Of a stretch of DNA of 64,000 bases, positions 55,418 to 64,000 are shown piece after piece. Source of the stretch: Hexactinellida sp. DTS-2022 (taxonomy: Eukaryota > Porifera > Hexactinellida). Made by a program: the position numbers and the translations under genes. The stretch covers positions 806,001 to 870,000 of the forward strand of contig JAPNXP010000009.1 of the NCBI GenBank assembly GCA_028753945.1, read 5' to 3'. The notes under the pieces were generated by a model. That model saw only the letters and a list, made by a program, of their open reading frames with translations. It ran no database searches and was not told where the DNA came from. Within the stretch, counting starts at the first letter, position 1, and every line of letters starts with the position of its first letter.

Positions 55418-57337
55418 TCATTGTTTCAGTATATCATAAAATACACTTGGTTTCCGTTTGGCTACCCTCCTCTCTATCTGGCTGGCTAGCAAGAATAGCA
55501 GGTCCTCTCTCCACCAGCTGGCCATTAGCTGCAGAGAGATGGGAAGCTTGTTAGAGTCGTATCCCACGGGAATAGATATCGCAGGCACCCCAGTCATGTT
55601 TCCCAGCACTGTGAATCGAACTAGCTTCGACGTGGCGTTAATATCGCTCTCTCCGTAGGGCACGGCTTGAGCACTGATGGGGTGAGCAGTGCTGGCTGTG
55701 GTAGGAGTCACGATAATGTCTACGTGTTTGAAAACGTGTTCTAGCGTCTTGATGGCTCGAGTTCTCTGTCTGCCGGCTACTGAGTAATCAGCAGCAGACA
55801 CCGCGCTTGCAACACACAAACTCATCAGAGTTTCGCCGAACATATCTCTGTATCTAGTAGGCAGGTCATAGCGGTAAATGCTCAGTATCTCAGTCAGAAA
55901 GGTTGACACATGTGCAGTGAGACACTCGTTCATTTCCGGTATGTGCACATCCACCAATTCGGCTCCTGCCTCTTCTATCCATCGAAGAGCCTTCTCACAC
56001 GCTGCTAGCACATCTGGATCCGAGTGGTTGAACCAAGCACGGTATATACCAACCCTCAGTCCCTTCACGCTATCATTGGGAGTCAGATATCTCCCGATGG
56101 TGACAGGACCCTGTTGGACGCCGTATGGCTCTGCTGGGTCGGGGCCTGCGAGCAGCAGGTAGGAGAGAGCTGTGTCTGCCACGGAAGTACACATGGGTCC
56201 GGGGTGGGCTAGAGTGAAAGCTGCCGGCACCATCCTAGCCTCGGAAATCCTACCAAAAGTAGGTTTCAGCGCAACAATGCCACAGAGAGCAGCGGGAATG
56301 CGGACTGACCCTCCTCCGTCCGTCCCCAGAGCGAGAGGAACCAGTCCGGAGGCTACGGCTACCCCTGACCCGCTGCTGCTGCCCCCTGGGTACCTGTGCA
56401 GATCGTAAGGGTTGCGGGCTGTCAGATGCAAGTGGTTAGGATTGGAACCAGTGCCGCCTATCCCGTTATCATGAATGTTAGCCACGCCAACTATAACGGC
56501 GCCTGCCCTCCTCATTTTCAAAACAGCTGCACTATCATCTTGACCGTCCAGGCAATGGGCTCCTATTGGAACAAACGCGCACCCGATACGAAGGAGATAC
56601 GGTTTCGTTAGGAAGTGCTCCTTTACAGCAACCGGTACTCCCTCCAAGGAACGGATGCTGTCTCTGTCTGTGTACCTGCGTGTGGACTCCTCCGCCTGTC
56701 TACGAATTTCAGTCTCATTCCACTGAACAAAAGCTCGGAGAGGAGGGGAGAGAGAGTCAGATGCCCGAATGCTCTCGATTATCCGCTCCGCTACGACAGC
56801 AGGAGTCACGCGACCGGACTTATAAGCACGCAGATACTCTATCATGCTGGGGAACACAAACTCGCTATCGGACACCTGCTCCTGTTTGTCAGAGGAACCA
56901 GAGGAGCGAGAGGGAAGAGAGTTGACCAGTGCCTCGATCTGATCCTCCTCACTCCTCCCCTCCTCTCGACCGGTCTGCTCGGGGAACGGAACAAACGGAG
57001 GAGTGGGATAGAAAGTGGCCGCTTCAGGCACATAGCGCTCTCTGGCGTCGAACAGACGGTTGTCTCGCATCAGTTTACTCAACACCCACTTCCTACCGAA
57101 TGGCGTCCACAGAAAATGACTGAACCACAAGAACAACCTCCCTGTTAGCTTAGGCGCGTGATTCTCCTCATTATTGTACTCTCCTCCTCCCGCGTCGATC
57201 ACCTCCTGGATGGGAGGAGCTACCTGCACGCGGCCAGAAGGCCCGATGCCTAGGAAAGCCTTCACTACCGAGTAGACGAGAGGAATTATGAACACAGCTG
57301 ACGCCGCCCCAAAGATAAAAGATATGTACTGGCTCAT
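55418..57337 (-). CDS. FAAH-type amidase 2 of a tandem array
   Basis: 639-residue paralogue with the same layout: N-terminal membrane helix, charged extension, amidase domain. The catalytic Lys is in GVPVAVKEHF, and the Ser residues are in GGSSSGSG and GTDGGGSVRIP. The first ~230 residues match copy 1, while residues ~375-470 (SVADTALSYLLLAGPDP onward) and the last ~55 residues match copy 3, in DNA as well as protein. The stretch between Lys and the cis-Ser (TKPYLLRIGCAFVPIGAHC) and about 475-560 are its own. This mosaic points to gene conversion. Intronless, all catalytic residues present. Confidence 0.88.
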   Translation of the reverse strand: MSQYISFIFGAASAVFIIPLVYSVVKAFLGIGPSGRVQVAPPIQEVIDAGGGEYNNEENHAPKLTGRLFLWFSHFLWTPFGRKWVLSKLMRDNRLFDARERYVPEAATFYPTPPFVPFPEQTGREEGRSEEDQIEALVNSLPSRSSGSSDKQEQVSDSEFVFPSMIEYLRAYKSGRVTPAVVAERIIESIRASDSLSPPLRAFVQWNETEIRRQAEESTRRYTDRDSIRSLEGVPVAVKEHFLTKPYLLRIGCAFVPIGAHCLDGQDDSAAVLKMRRAGAVIVGVANIHDNGIGGTGSNPNHLHLTARNPYDLHRYPGGSSSGSGVAVASGLVPLALGTDGGGSVRIPAALCGIVALKPTFGRISEARMVPAAFTLAHPGPMCTSVADTALSYLLLAGPDPAEPYGVQQGPVTIGRYLTPNDSVKGLRVGIYRAWFNHSDPDVLAACEKALRWIEEAGAELVDVHIPEMNECLTAHVSTFLTEILSIYRYDLPTRYRDMFGETLMSLCVASAVSAADYSVAGRQRTRAIKTLEHVFKHVDIIVTPTTASTAHPISAQAVPYGESDINATSKLVRFTVLGNMTGVPAISIPVGYDSNKLPISLQLMASWWREDLLFLLASQIERRVAKRKPSVFYDILKQ

Positions 57338-57540
57338 CTCTCAACTAATGCAACAATCAATTTAATTAACAGTTATTGGTATGTATTTATATTAATTAGC
57401 GCGATTAATTATGTCGCTTTGGTTTTAATGGATAAATAATTGATCAATTAAATAATCTTGCTAGAAAGATACGAAAATATAAATCTATTACATCTACATT
57501 TAATCCATGAAATTGCAAACTTCTAAAAGTTAGCGGAAAA

Positions 57541-59460
57541 TTAACATTGCAAAATATCATAAAATACACTTGGTTTCCGTTTGGCTACCCTCCTCTCTAT
57601 CTGGCTGGCTAGCAAGAATAGCAGGTCCTCTCTCCACCAGCTGGCCATTAGCTGCAGAGAGATGGGAAGCTTGTTAGAGTCGTATCCCACGGGAATAGAT
57701 ATCGCAGGCACCCCAGTCATGTTGCTCGGAAGAGTATATCGAACCAGTTTCTTAGTAGTAGGAAGATCAACGCACCCATGGGTTGTGTGCTCTGGACTCA
57801 ACACGGGAGCCGTGCAAGCGGAAGAGGGCGTCACGAGTAAATCTACCTGCGAGAACACGCTCTTCATGACCTGAATAGCGCGAGTTCTCTGTCTGCCTGC
57901 TACTGTGTAATCCGCACTGGACAGGGCACCAGCGAATGCCATAAACTCCCTGGTATCACAGTTAATGTCTCTATAATGGTCAAAGACCTCGTACCCGTAT
58001 ACACTCGTTATTTCTGTTAGGAATGTGACTATGTGCGCGTTAGAAGTAGCATTGATTTCCGGTATGTGCACATCTACCAATTCGGCTCCTGCCTCTTCTA
58101 TCCATCGGAGAGCCTTCTCACAGGCTGCTAGCACATCTGGATCCGAGTGGTTGAACCAAGCACGGTATATACCAACCCTCAGTCCCTTCACGCTATCGTT
58201 GGGAGTCAGATATCTCCCGATGGTGACAGGACCCTGTTGGACGCCATATGGCTCTGCTGGGTCGGGGCCTGCGAGCAGCAGGTAGGAGAGAGCTGTGTCT
58301 GCCACGGAGGTGCACATGGGTCCTATATTCGTAATCGTAGAGGCACTGGGTATCATTCGGCCCTCTGAGATTCTACCGAATGTAGCTTTCAGTGCCACAA
58401 ATCCACAGAGAGCAGCGGGAATGCGGACCGACCCTCCTCCGTCCGTCCCCAGAGCGAGAGGAACCAGTCCGGAGGCCACGGCCGCGCCAGACCCGCTGCT
58501 GCTGCCCCCTGGGTACCTGTTGACGTCATACGGGTTACGAGCTGTCTGATGCAGCTTGTTTACGTTAGAACCGGTCCCCCCAAATCCGAACTCGTGGAGG
58601 TTCGAAACCCCAATGATAACAGCTCCAGCCCGTCGTAGTCTCAATACGACTTCGCAATCCTGATTCTCTAGGGACTGTGCGCCCCTAGGCAAGAAAACAG
58701 AGCCAACTCGTAAGAGGTATGGTTTTGTTGGAATACTCTCTTTGACAGCAACCGGTACTCCCTCCAAGGGACGGATGCTGTCTCTGTCTGTGTATCTGCG
58801 TGTGGACTCTTCTGCCTGTCTACGAATCTCAGTCTCGTTCCACTGAACAAAAGCTCGGAGAGGAGGGGAGAGAGAGTCAGATGCCCGAATGCTCTCGATT
58901 ATCCGCTCCGCTACGACAGCAGGAGTCACGCGACCGGACTTATAAGCGCGCAGATACTCTATCATGCTGGGGAACACAAACTCGCTCTCGGACACCTGCT
59001 CCTGTTTGTCAGAAGAACCAGAGGAGCGAGAGGGAGGAGAGTTGACCAGTGCCTCGATCTGATCCTCCTCACTCCTCCCCTCCTCTCGACCGGTCTGCTC
59101 GGGGAACGGAACAAACGGAGGAGTGGGATAGAAAGTGGCTGCTTCAGGCACATAGCGCTCTCTGGCGTCGAACAGACGGTTGTCTCGCATCAGTTTACTC
59201 AACACCCACTTCCTACCGAATGGCGTCCACAGAAAATGACTGAAAAATGCCAATAAACATCCAGTTAGTTTTGGGACGTGTGTTACATCTACTCTTAAGT
59301 ACTCACCCCCTCTAGCTTCAATCACCTCCTGGATGGGAGGATATACCTCCACGCGGCCAGAAGGCCCGATGCCTAAGAAAGCCTTCACTACCGAGTAGAC
59401 GAGAGGAATCACAAAAGCAGCTGATATTGCTCCAAACGCAAACCCCAACAATTCAATCAT
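57541..59460 (-). CDS. FAAH-type amidase 3 of a tandem array
   Basis: 639 residues. The catalytic Lys is in GVPVAVKESI, with Ser in GGSSSGSG and GTDGGGSVRIP. Residues ~39-72 (VEVYPPIQEVIEARGGEYL) differ from copies 1 and 2, whereas ~75-235 are nearly identical to them. The segment GSNVNKLHQTARNPYD is shared with copy 1 only, and ~375-470 plus the C-terminal ~55 residues are shared with copy 2. It is probably the first gene transcribed in the array. CTAG lies 5 nt before the ATG. Likely function as in copies 1 and 2; substrate preference could differ because the pocket-lining regions diverge. Confidence 0.88.
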   Translation of the reverse strand: MIELLGFAFGAISAAFVIPLVYSVVKAFLGIGPSGRVEVYPPIQEVIEARGGEYLRVDVTHVPKLTGCLLAFFSHFLWTPFGRKWVLSKLMRDNRLFDARERYVPEAATFYPTPPFVPFPEQTGREEGRSEEDQIEALVNSPPSRSSGSSDKQEQVSESEFVFPSMIEYLRAYKSGRVTPAVVAERIIESIRASDSLSPPLRAFVQWNETEIRRQAEESTRRYTDRDSIRPLEGVPVAVKESIPTKPYLLRVGSVFLPRGAQSLENQDCEVVLRLRRAGAVIIGVSNLHEFGFGGTGSNVNKLHQTARNPYDVNRYPGGSSSGSGAAVASGLVPLALGTDGGGSVRIPAALCGFVALKATFGRISEGRMIPSASTITNIGPMCTSVADTALSYLLLAGPDPAEPYGVQQGPVTIGRYLTPNDSVKGLRVGIYRAWFNHSDPDVLAACEKALRWIEEAGAELVDVHIPEINATSNAHIVTFLTEITSVYGYEVFDHYRDINCDTREFMAFAGALSSADYTVAGRQRTRAIQVMKSVFSQVDLLVTPSSACTAPVLSPEHTTHGCVDLPTTKKLVRYTLPSNMTGVPAISIPVGYDSNKLPISLQLMASWWREDLLFLLASQIERRVAKRKPSVFYDILQC

Positions 59461-59676
59461 TGGTTTCTAGTTTGAATTTAGAAATTACATTAATTGAATA
59501 AGAATAGAATCTGAATCAATGAAAGAGATGGTACAAAGGATATAATTTCATCCAACCAAATAATTGAACTATTTACTATAATTAATGAAATTACAAATGT
59601 AGTATTTACAAAACCCTTCGGAAGATGATATTCAGAATTGTGCGTCAGGTGAATAGAGTCATACATCGCGTGGCAA

Positions 59677-60402
59677 CTACCACAGAGAATGGAGATGGAT
59701 GTTCCGCCTCAGAATTGATCTCACATCTTTGGTGAATCTGAGTGCATCTAGCATCGGTAATAATTCCAACAGACACTGGTCTCTCGGGTCTGCGAACCAG
59801 GATTTGATAGGAATGGCATTGTCTGGGTTTCCTTTATAGGCCGTAGGGGAATTGTCGACAATGAAAATGCGAGAGAGATCTTTCTGAATTATAGTAAGAT
59901 CTTTGGTAAACCCTGTAAAGTCAATGCTGCAGTTATGTCTGAAGTAACGCTTTTGTATGTATTTGTTTTTCGGGTCTAAATTGTCTATAATTGCATTTGC
60001 ATAGGTCTCCAGACTGGCTGTGAACAGAACCACGCAGTACCACTCACTCACCTTTTTCAGGAAAAAGTCTAGGTGAGGACGTTTGTATACAAAAAACTGA
60101 GTTGGGATTCCGTCTATTTTAACATTTATAGAAAAGTCGAATGGGATAATACAGTTGTGCTGGGAGTGAATGAGCGTTTCATCCAGGTCCAGGACTAGGG
60201 TCTTCGTTGGACATTTCCTTAGTTGAGAGAGGGATTTTTGTGAGGGGGGAGGGCAGTGGTACATGACGGGCTGAAACTGTGTGACGTACCTCTTGTAGAG
60301 GAGCAGGAGATAGTGAATGGGTGTCTTTATAAGCAGGTTGTACAGCCGGATAGCCAGGCCATATAGGCCTAGTGGGGGCTTGGGAGCGGAGGCGCGTGGC
60401 AT
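59677..60402 (-). CDS. CTDNEP1: CTDNEP1 / Dullard nuclear-envelope phosphatase
   Basis: HAD-family protein phosphatase of the nuclear envelope/ER that, with CNEP1R1, dephosphorylates lipin and so controls phospholipid synthesis. 241 residues (human 244). An N-terminal amphipathic/hydrophobic anchor (about 12-37) precedes the catalytic LVLDLDETLIHS, with Asp72 as nucleophile and Asp74 as acid/base. Further HAD motifs are VVLFTAS and IFIVDNSPTAY, and the Dullard-specific end is NAIPIKSWFADPRDQ...LLPMLDALRF and HLHSLW. Single exon; TTAG lies 7 nt before the ATG. The assignment is firm. Confidence 0.94.
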   Translation of the reverse strand: MPRASAPKPPLGLYGLAIRLYNLLIKTPIHYLLLLYKRYVTQFQPVMYHCPPPSQKSLSQLRKCPTKTLVLDLDETLIHSQHNCIIPFDFSINVKIDGIPTQFFVYKRPHLDFFLKKVSEWYCVVLFTASLETYANAIIDNLDPKNKYIQKRYFRHNCSIDFTGFTKDLTIIQKDLSRIFIVDNSPTAYKGNPDNAIPIKSWFADPRDQCLLELLPMLDALRFTKDVRSILRRNIHLHSLW

Positions 60403-60583
60403 CGCAATACTAAATACACAGCTGATTATAGATATACATGCAGTTAATTAATTATAATGTATGGAAGAGAGGAAATAATATAGAAATGCATACCAAACCA
60501 AAGTGAAAAAACAAATAGAAATACATAATAATAATACTGAGAGAGCATGTTCAATACAAGTTATAATTGACATCAGTTACTGG

Positions 60584-62005
60584 TCACAGGATTTTCTCTT
60601 GGTTCAGCCCGCCGTTCAGGGAGCCCTCGTCAAGCAGGTTTTCTCGTTCCTTGTAATTGCATTTAGTTTGTTTCTGTCTGAATAGGAAGGACTTTCCCCA
60701 GATTATGTTTGTTCTAGTAGAGATTATAGGGAGAGCGAAAAAGGCTACAGTAATGCTAATAGAGGACATAGCAACGAGAAAGAGCACAAGGAACGTGTTC
60801 CAATTCAGATAGAAATGTCCAAAGAAGAATATGAAGAGTCCTGGCCACGACGCGAGCTCGGACAGGTGCTGCACCTTGTTGGCCATCCTCTCTTCCCCGG
60901 AGCGGAACAAGCGGATCACTACAATGTTAACTGCGAGAGAAATGAATATGAATATGTAGACGGAGATAATGAACTGGTCTGCGAAGGTGAGCTGTCCCTT
61001 CCGTGGCGTCTCTTCTGCCAGCGTGGAGTGGAACAGAACAACGGAGATTAGCAGGGAGCCGGCTATCCATATGCGGCTGCTCATCTCCTTCGCAGGCAGC
61101 GAGAAGGAAGCACAGATTACAAGCACGATGAATAAGGGGGGCAGGAGGCCCTTTATAAACCCGACCGTTTGGGGTCTCTTTATTAGGAACTTGAAGACGT
61201 AGGTCGAGAAGTTCTCGAGGAGGATGGGGTTGTATCGCTGAGTCAGAGACTCCTCCCACGAATTGCTGTCGTACAGCCAGCCAGTGAAAGTGAGATGCGA
61301 ATCTATCCCGCTCTTCTGGTGATGCGCGTTGGTCTGTTTGATCTCCCACTGCAGCTGCTGAGCCGAACTATAGGAGTCCTGGATAAGCAGAGGCAGCGTC
61401 TGGTTGTCGAACGGGTACTCCGACAGGTCCACCTCAAAGGAGAAGGTCCCCTGCACATGGAAGTAGGTATTGTACTTAGCTATGGTGGGCACGCCGAGTG
61501 AGTTAAGAATGTTGAAACAAACGCCGTCGTCAGAGTTGCAATTCCGATTCGTGTAAGCGACTCGGTTTCCCTCGAAGAAGAGCAAAAAGCCTGCGGTGAA
61601 GGTCCCCGCCTTCAGGTCTACGCTCGCCAGGTTGAGGAGTCTAAGGGAAACCTTGTACGTAGCAGTCAGCTCCGTGGGTTTGTCGGGACAGGCCTCGTAG
61701 TACCAGCCGGACGTGTCACAGGCTGACTCACTCGGGCCCACCAGACTCCCAGCTAAACACAGACACTGCGAGGGATCTGAGCAGTTCATACCTGACGCCT
61801 GGCAATAGCCACACAGACCGAGACCCTGTTGGTTAACCTGACCGAGACAACTGGCGCAGTCGTTATTGCTAGAACTACAGTTATTCGTACTAGAGCTAGA
61901 AAACAATCGCACATCCGTACCACCCGCTTGGGACTCTGGTATAATAGTAGACAGGAACAACAACAAGATGATGATGGTACATGTCCGAAACAACATTCTA
62001 TTCAT
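60584..62005 (-). CDS. Pentameric ligand-gated-channel-like receptor with PSI-type cysteine-rich domain
   Basis: 473 residues. A signal peptide covers about 1-27. A cysteine-rich module (about 43-106: DCASCLGQ, GLGLCGYCQA, CSDPSQCLC) resembles a PSI domain. The next ~175 residues fit the extracellular fold of pentameric channels, with SEYPFDNQTLPL at the Cys-loop position. The loop cysteines are missing there, as in prokaryotic channels. IKRPQTVGFIKGLLPPLF starts TM1 (283-303), followed by TM2 (about 311-329, IWIAGSLLISVVLFHSTLA) and TM3 (344-366). After a short loop (367-386) come two hydrophobic stretches (387-402, 404-427) instead of one, so topology is uncertain. The ligand and ion selectivity are unknown. 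Intronless. The PSI fusion is unusual; a different four- or five-TM receptor cannot be excluded. Confidence 0.68.
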   Translation of the reverse strand: MNRMLFRTCTIIILLLFLSTIIPESQAGGTDVRLFSSSSTNNCSSSNNDCASCLGQVNQQGLGLCGYCQASGMNCSDPSQCLCLAGSLVGPSESACDTSGWYYEACPDKPTELTATYKVSLRLLNLASVDLKAGTFTAGFLLFFEGNRVAYTNRNCNSDDGVCFNILNSLGVPTIAKYNTYFHVQGTFSFEVDLSEYPFDNQTLPLLIQDSYSSAQQLQWEIKQTNAHHQKSGIDSHLTFTGWLYDSNSWEESLTQRYNPILLENFSTYVFKFLIKRPQTVGFIKGLLPPLFIVLVICASFSLPAKEMSSRIWIAGSLLISVVLFHSTLAEETPRKGQLTFADQFIISVYIFIFISLAVNIVVIRLFRSGEERMANKVQHLSELASWPGLFIFFFGHFYLNWNTFLVLFLVAMSSISITVAFFALPIISTRTNIIWGKSFLFRQKQTKCNYKERENLLDEGSLNGGLNQEKIL

Positions 62006-62334
62006 AAATATTAAAATAATTAAATTAACTGATAAGTTTGAATTAGTAATACGTACTGTATATATTTTATAGTATTTTATCAGTGCTTACAAGGATAAGT
62101 TATATAGTTGTGCAATATGGTGCAACCACTTATAATATCCACCCTGTAATACCTCGTAATAGAATATTAATGAAAATATAAATAATAAATTAAACATGCA
62201 AAATACAAATAATAACAAAATATTAAAGCCTTGGGTAACCAACATTTCCTATTAGCATATTAGATAGTAAAAAAAATTAGATTTGAAGCCTTGACTTGCA
62301 ATAGTCAATTTGTCCCCCCTCCCGTATAAGTGCA
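62006..62334. other. Gene-free AT-rich spacer
   Basis: About 330 bp between the helicase stop codon and the receptor start. Nothing recognisable beyond AT-rich sequence and possible polyadenylation words. Confidence 0.55.
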
Positions 62335-64000
62335 TTAGTATCTCTCTCGATCCTCCCCTCTCCAATCTGGAGGGCGGTTGGCCCATTCATGGACAGGAAC
62401 ATCACCCCATATCTGACTATCTCTCCTGCTCATATGATCATAACAGATCTTTCGGTTTCTCTGCGCTCGCAGACCTCTCGAAGAAACGTAATTTCCGATT
62501 GTGTGATTAGTCCGCATGGGCCCCTCTCTCCTGTCTTCCCTTCTGGTGTAACCGCGCCCTCTCGACCGTGGCCTCTCATCCCTCCTGCCTCTCCTAGAGT
62601 TGTTGTTGTTGTTGTTGTTATCATTACACTCTTCTTCGCCTCTGTGTTCATCATAGAACGTTTGCTCGGTTATAACTGTGAATTGGTCAATCCAGTGCTT
62701 CCAAATGAGGGACCTTCCCTGTGCCAATGTATTCGTGTTGCCTACTCCAATCACAGCACACTTGGCTCTAGTGAGCAGCACATTGATCCTATACGGGCTG
62801 TCTGTGAATCCCAATGCCCCTTCAGGATTGTTCCTGACAGTGCTGAATAAGATAACTTCCTTTTCTTTCCCTTGGAAGCCGTCAATAGAGGATACCTCAA
62901 CCCTGGCGACCAAGTCCAGCTTCTCTCTGAGGCACCTCACCTGTCCAGTGTACGGAGTTAGTATTGCTATCTCACTCAGTTTGTACTTGGCCAGTTGAAT
63001 CAGTCGTTTGACCACCTCTACGATTACGTCAGCTTCCTTGCTGTTCTTGTATGAAGACCCAGTGTGCTGCTCCGGAGAATCCACGTCAATGAACACAATC
63101 GGTTCGTGAGCAGGCAGGAACCCGACCTGGGGCGGCACCCTATCTTCCTTCGAAACAGCTGTTTTCAGCATTCCTGAGTAGAACACTCTCGAGGGGAAGT
63201 CGGCTATGCTCGGATGCATGCGGTGCTGCTCGTCCAGGAAGTAGGACTTGATCTTGCCGTGCAGACGGTGGAAGAGCGTCTTGCAGAGAGCCTCGAAGCG
63301 GGGGACCTCGGGGGGACAGATATGATCGCGGGAATCGTGTTTGCTCGGCAGTGTGGGCGCCAGCTGTTTGGGGTCCCCGATAAGTATTAATTTCTCACAG
63401 GACTTTGCTATAGAGATGAGTGATACCGGTTCTATGGCTTGAGTTGCCTCGTCGATAAGAACATAGGAGAACCTTATTGTCTTTAGGTCTGCATCGCCTG
63501 CACCAGTGCACGTTGTAGCTATTATATCCACCGAATTAAGTATTTCCTTCTTCAGCTTTGGAGATTGGAATTCCCCCTTCTTGTCCTGTCCCATGTCGAC
63601 CCGTTTCATCTCGACTTGATGCTCCAGCGAGTATTCATGGAGATGCTTCGCAATTTGGTTCTTCTTCCCCACACGTATAACTTTCAAGCTAAGTGTCACG
63701 AGCTTCTGAGTGAGATTGTCCACTGCATTGTTAGTTTCAGCTGCCACCAGTATCTTACACTTGTCGTCGCCGTCAGCATTAATCTTCATCTTATGGACCA
63801 GCTGGTGTACGATCTCGCAGGCGACAAAGGTCTTTCCGGTCCCCGGAGGTCCGTGCACTAAGGTCAGGCGCTGCGTGAGAGCGGCAGAGATCGCGTTCTC
63901 TTGGCTCTGGTTGAAGCGCGTTCTACCTCGGTACTCACAGGCGGGGCAGTCCCCATACGCGAGGTACGGATTAACTATTGGGTCGTCTTTGCCAGGGAGC
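62335..64000 (-). CDS. UPF1-like SF1 RNA/DNA helicase, 5' part outside window
   Basis: The minus strand is open from the window edge to the stop at 62335, showing about 554 C-terminal residues. All SF1 Upf1-like motifs are present: Q-motif region FNQSQENAI, Walker A VHGPPGTGKT, motif Ia AETNNAVDNL, TTCTGAGDADL, Walker B LIDEATQAIEP, GDPKQLAPT, EQHRMHPSIADFPS, SSIDGFQGKEKEV, and LLTRAKCAV with the arginine finger. It has a polyasparagine run and an Arg-rich, RGG-like tail (SRRGRRDERPRSRGRGY), which suggests RNA binding. Upstream, NPYLAYGDCPACEYRGRT contains a CxxC that may belong to a zinc site. UPF1 itself, SMUBP2 and other members cannot be separated without the N-terminal domains. No intron in the visible part. 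Confidence 0.88.
   Translation of the reverse strand, partial: LPGKDDPIVNPYLAYGDCPACEYRGRTRFNQSQENAISAALTQRLTLVHGPPGTGKTFVACEIVHQLVHKMKINADGDDKCKILVAAETNNAVDNLTQKLVTLSLKVIRVGKKNQIAKHLHEYSLEHQVEMKRVDMGQDKKGEFQSPKLKKEILNSVDIIATTCTGAGDADLKTIRFSYVLIDEATQAIEPVSLISIAKSCEKLILIGDPKQLAPTLPSKHDSRDHICPPEVPRFEALCKTLFHRLHGKIKSYFLDEQHRMHPSIADFPSRVFYSGMLKTAVSKEDRVPPQVGFLPAHEPIVFIDVDSPEQHTGSSYKNSKEADVIVEVVKRLIQLAKYKLSEIAILTPYTGQVRCLREKLDLVARVEVSSIDGFQGKEKEVILFSTVRNNPEGALGFTDSPYRINVLLTRAKCAVIGVGNTNTLAQGRSLIWKHWIDQFTVITEQTFYDEHRGEEECNDNNNNNNNSRRGRRDERPRSRGRGYTRREDRREGPMRTNHTIGNYVSSRGLRAQRNRKICYDHMSRRDSQIWGDVPVHEWANRPPDWRGEDRERY

Overview
This window is nuclear DNA of a eukaryote with a very compact genome, most likely an early-branching animal (a sponge is plausible) or a close unicellular relative. 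The protein set points that way: an SHC-like PTB/SH2 adapter, an espin-like ankyrin protein, Integrator subunit INTS13, a RanBP2-like nucleoporin with TPRs and several Ran-binding domains, NEDD8 E1 subunit UBA3, a gamma-tubulin complex protein, Mediator MED22, CHMP5, and a full outer-arm axonemal dynein, so the organism is ciliated. Introns are GT-AG and mostly 52-83 bp. Many genes have no intron, including a 2615-residue GCN1. Gaps between genes are AT-rich and mostly 180-600 bp. The species cannot be named from the sequence alone.

Layout from left to right (minus strand unless noted): CHMP5 (3' part missing), ATP synthase subunit f, GCN1, a Skp1-like fusion protein, cathepsin B, MED22, outer-arm dynein beta heavy chain (17 exons, 12715-32453), RanBP2-like, SHC-like, espin-like, UBA3, a GCP3-type gamma-tubulin complex protein, TMEM144, three tandem FAAH-type amidases, CTDNEP1/Dullard, a PSI-domain pentameric-channel-like receptor, and a UPF1-like helicase (5' end outside the window). 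The only plus-strand gene is a membrane-anchored, bacterial-type UDP-galactopyranose mutase with an extra C-terminal domain. It and INTS13 both lie inside the 5.0 kb second intron of the dynein gene. I reassembled that gene from conserved N-terminal exons at 31835-32453, and the joined frame gives exactly 4465 codons.

Mobile and rearranged DNA is concentrated in introns and in one scar. Four TA-flanked pogo/Tigger-like MITEs and one nested inverted-repeat element account for most of the unusually long introns. Between GCP3 and TMEM144 a tandem duplication left partial copies of both genes. One copy was then invaded by a RAD50 C-terminal fragment, part of which was later inverted and interrupted by a 142 bp near-perfect palindrome.

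The genes are mostly unrelated housekeeping functions rather than a pathway. Two genome-scale signals stand out: 20 of 21 genes lie on one strand, and many start codons follow an AG (often TAG) within a few bases. Both fit spliced-leader trans-splicing or polycistronic transcription, but this is a hypothesis.
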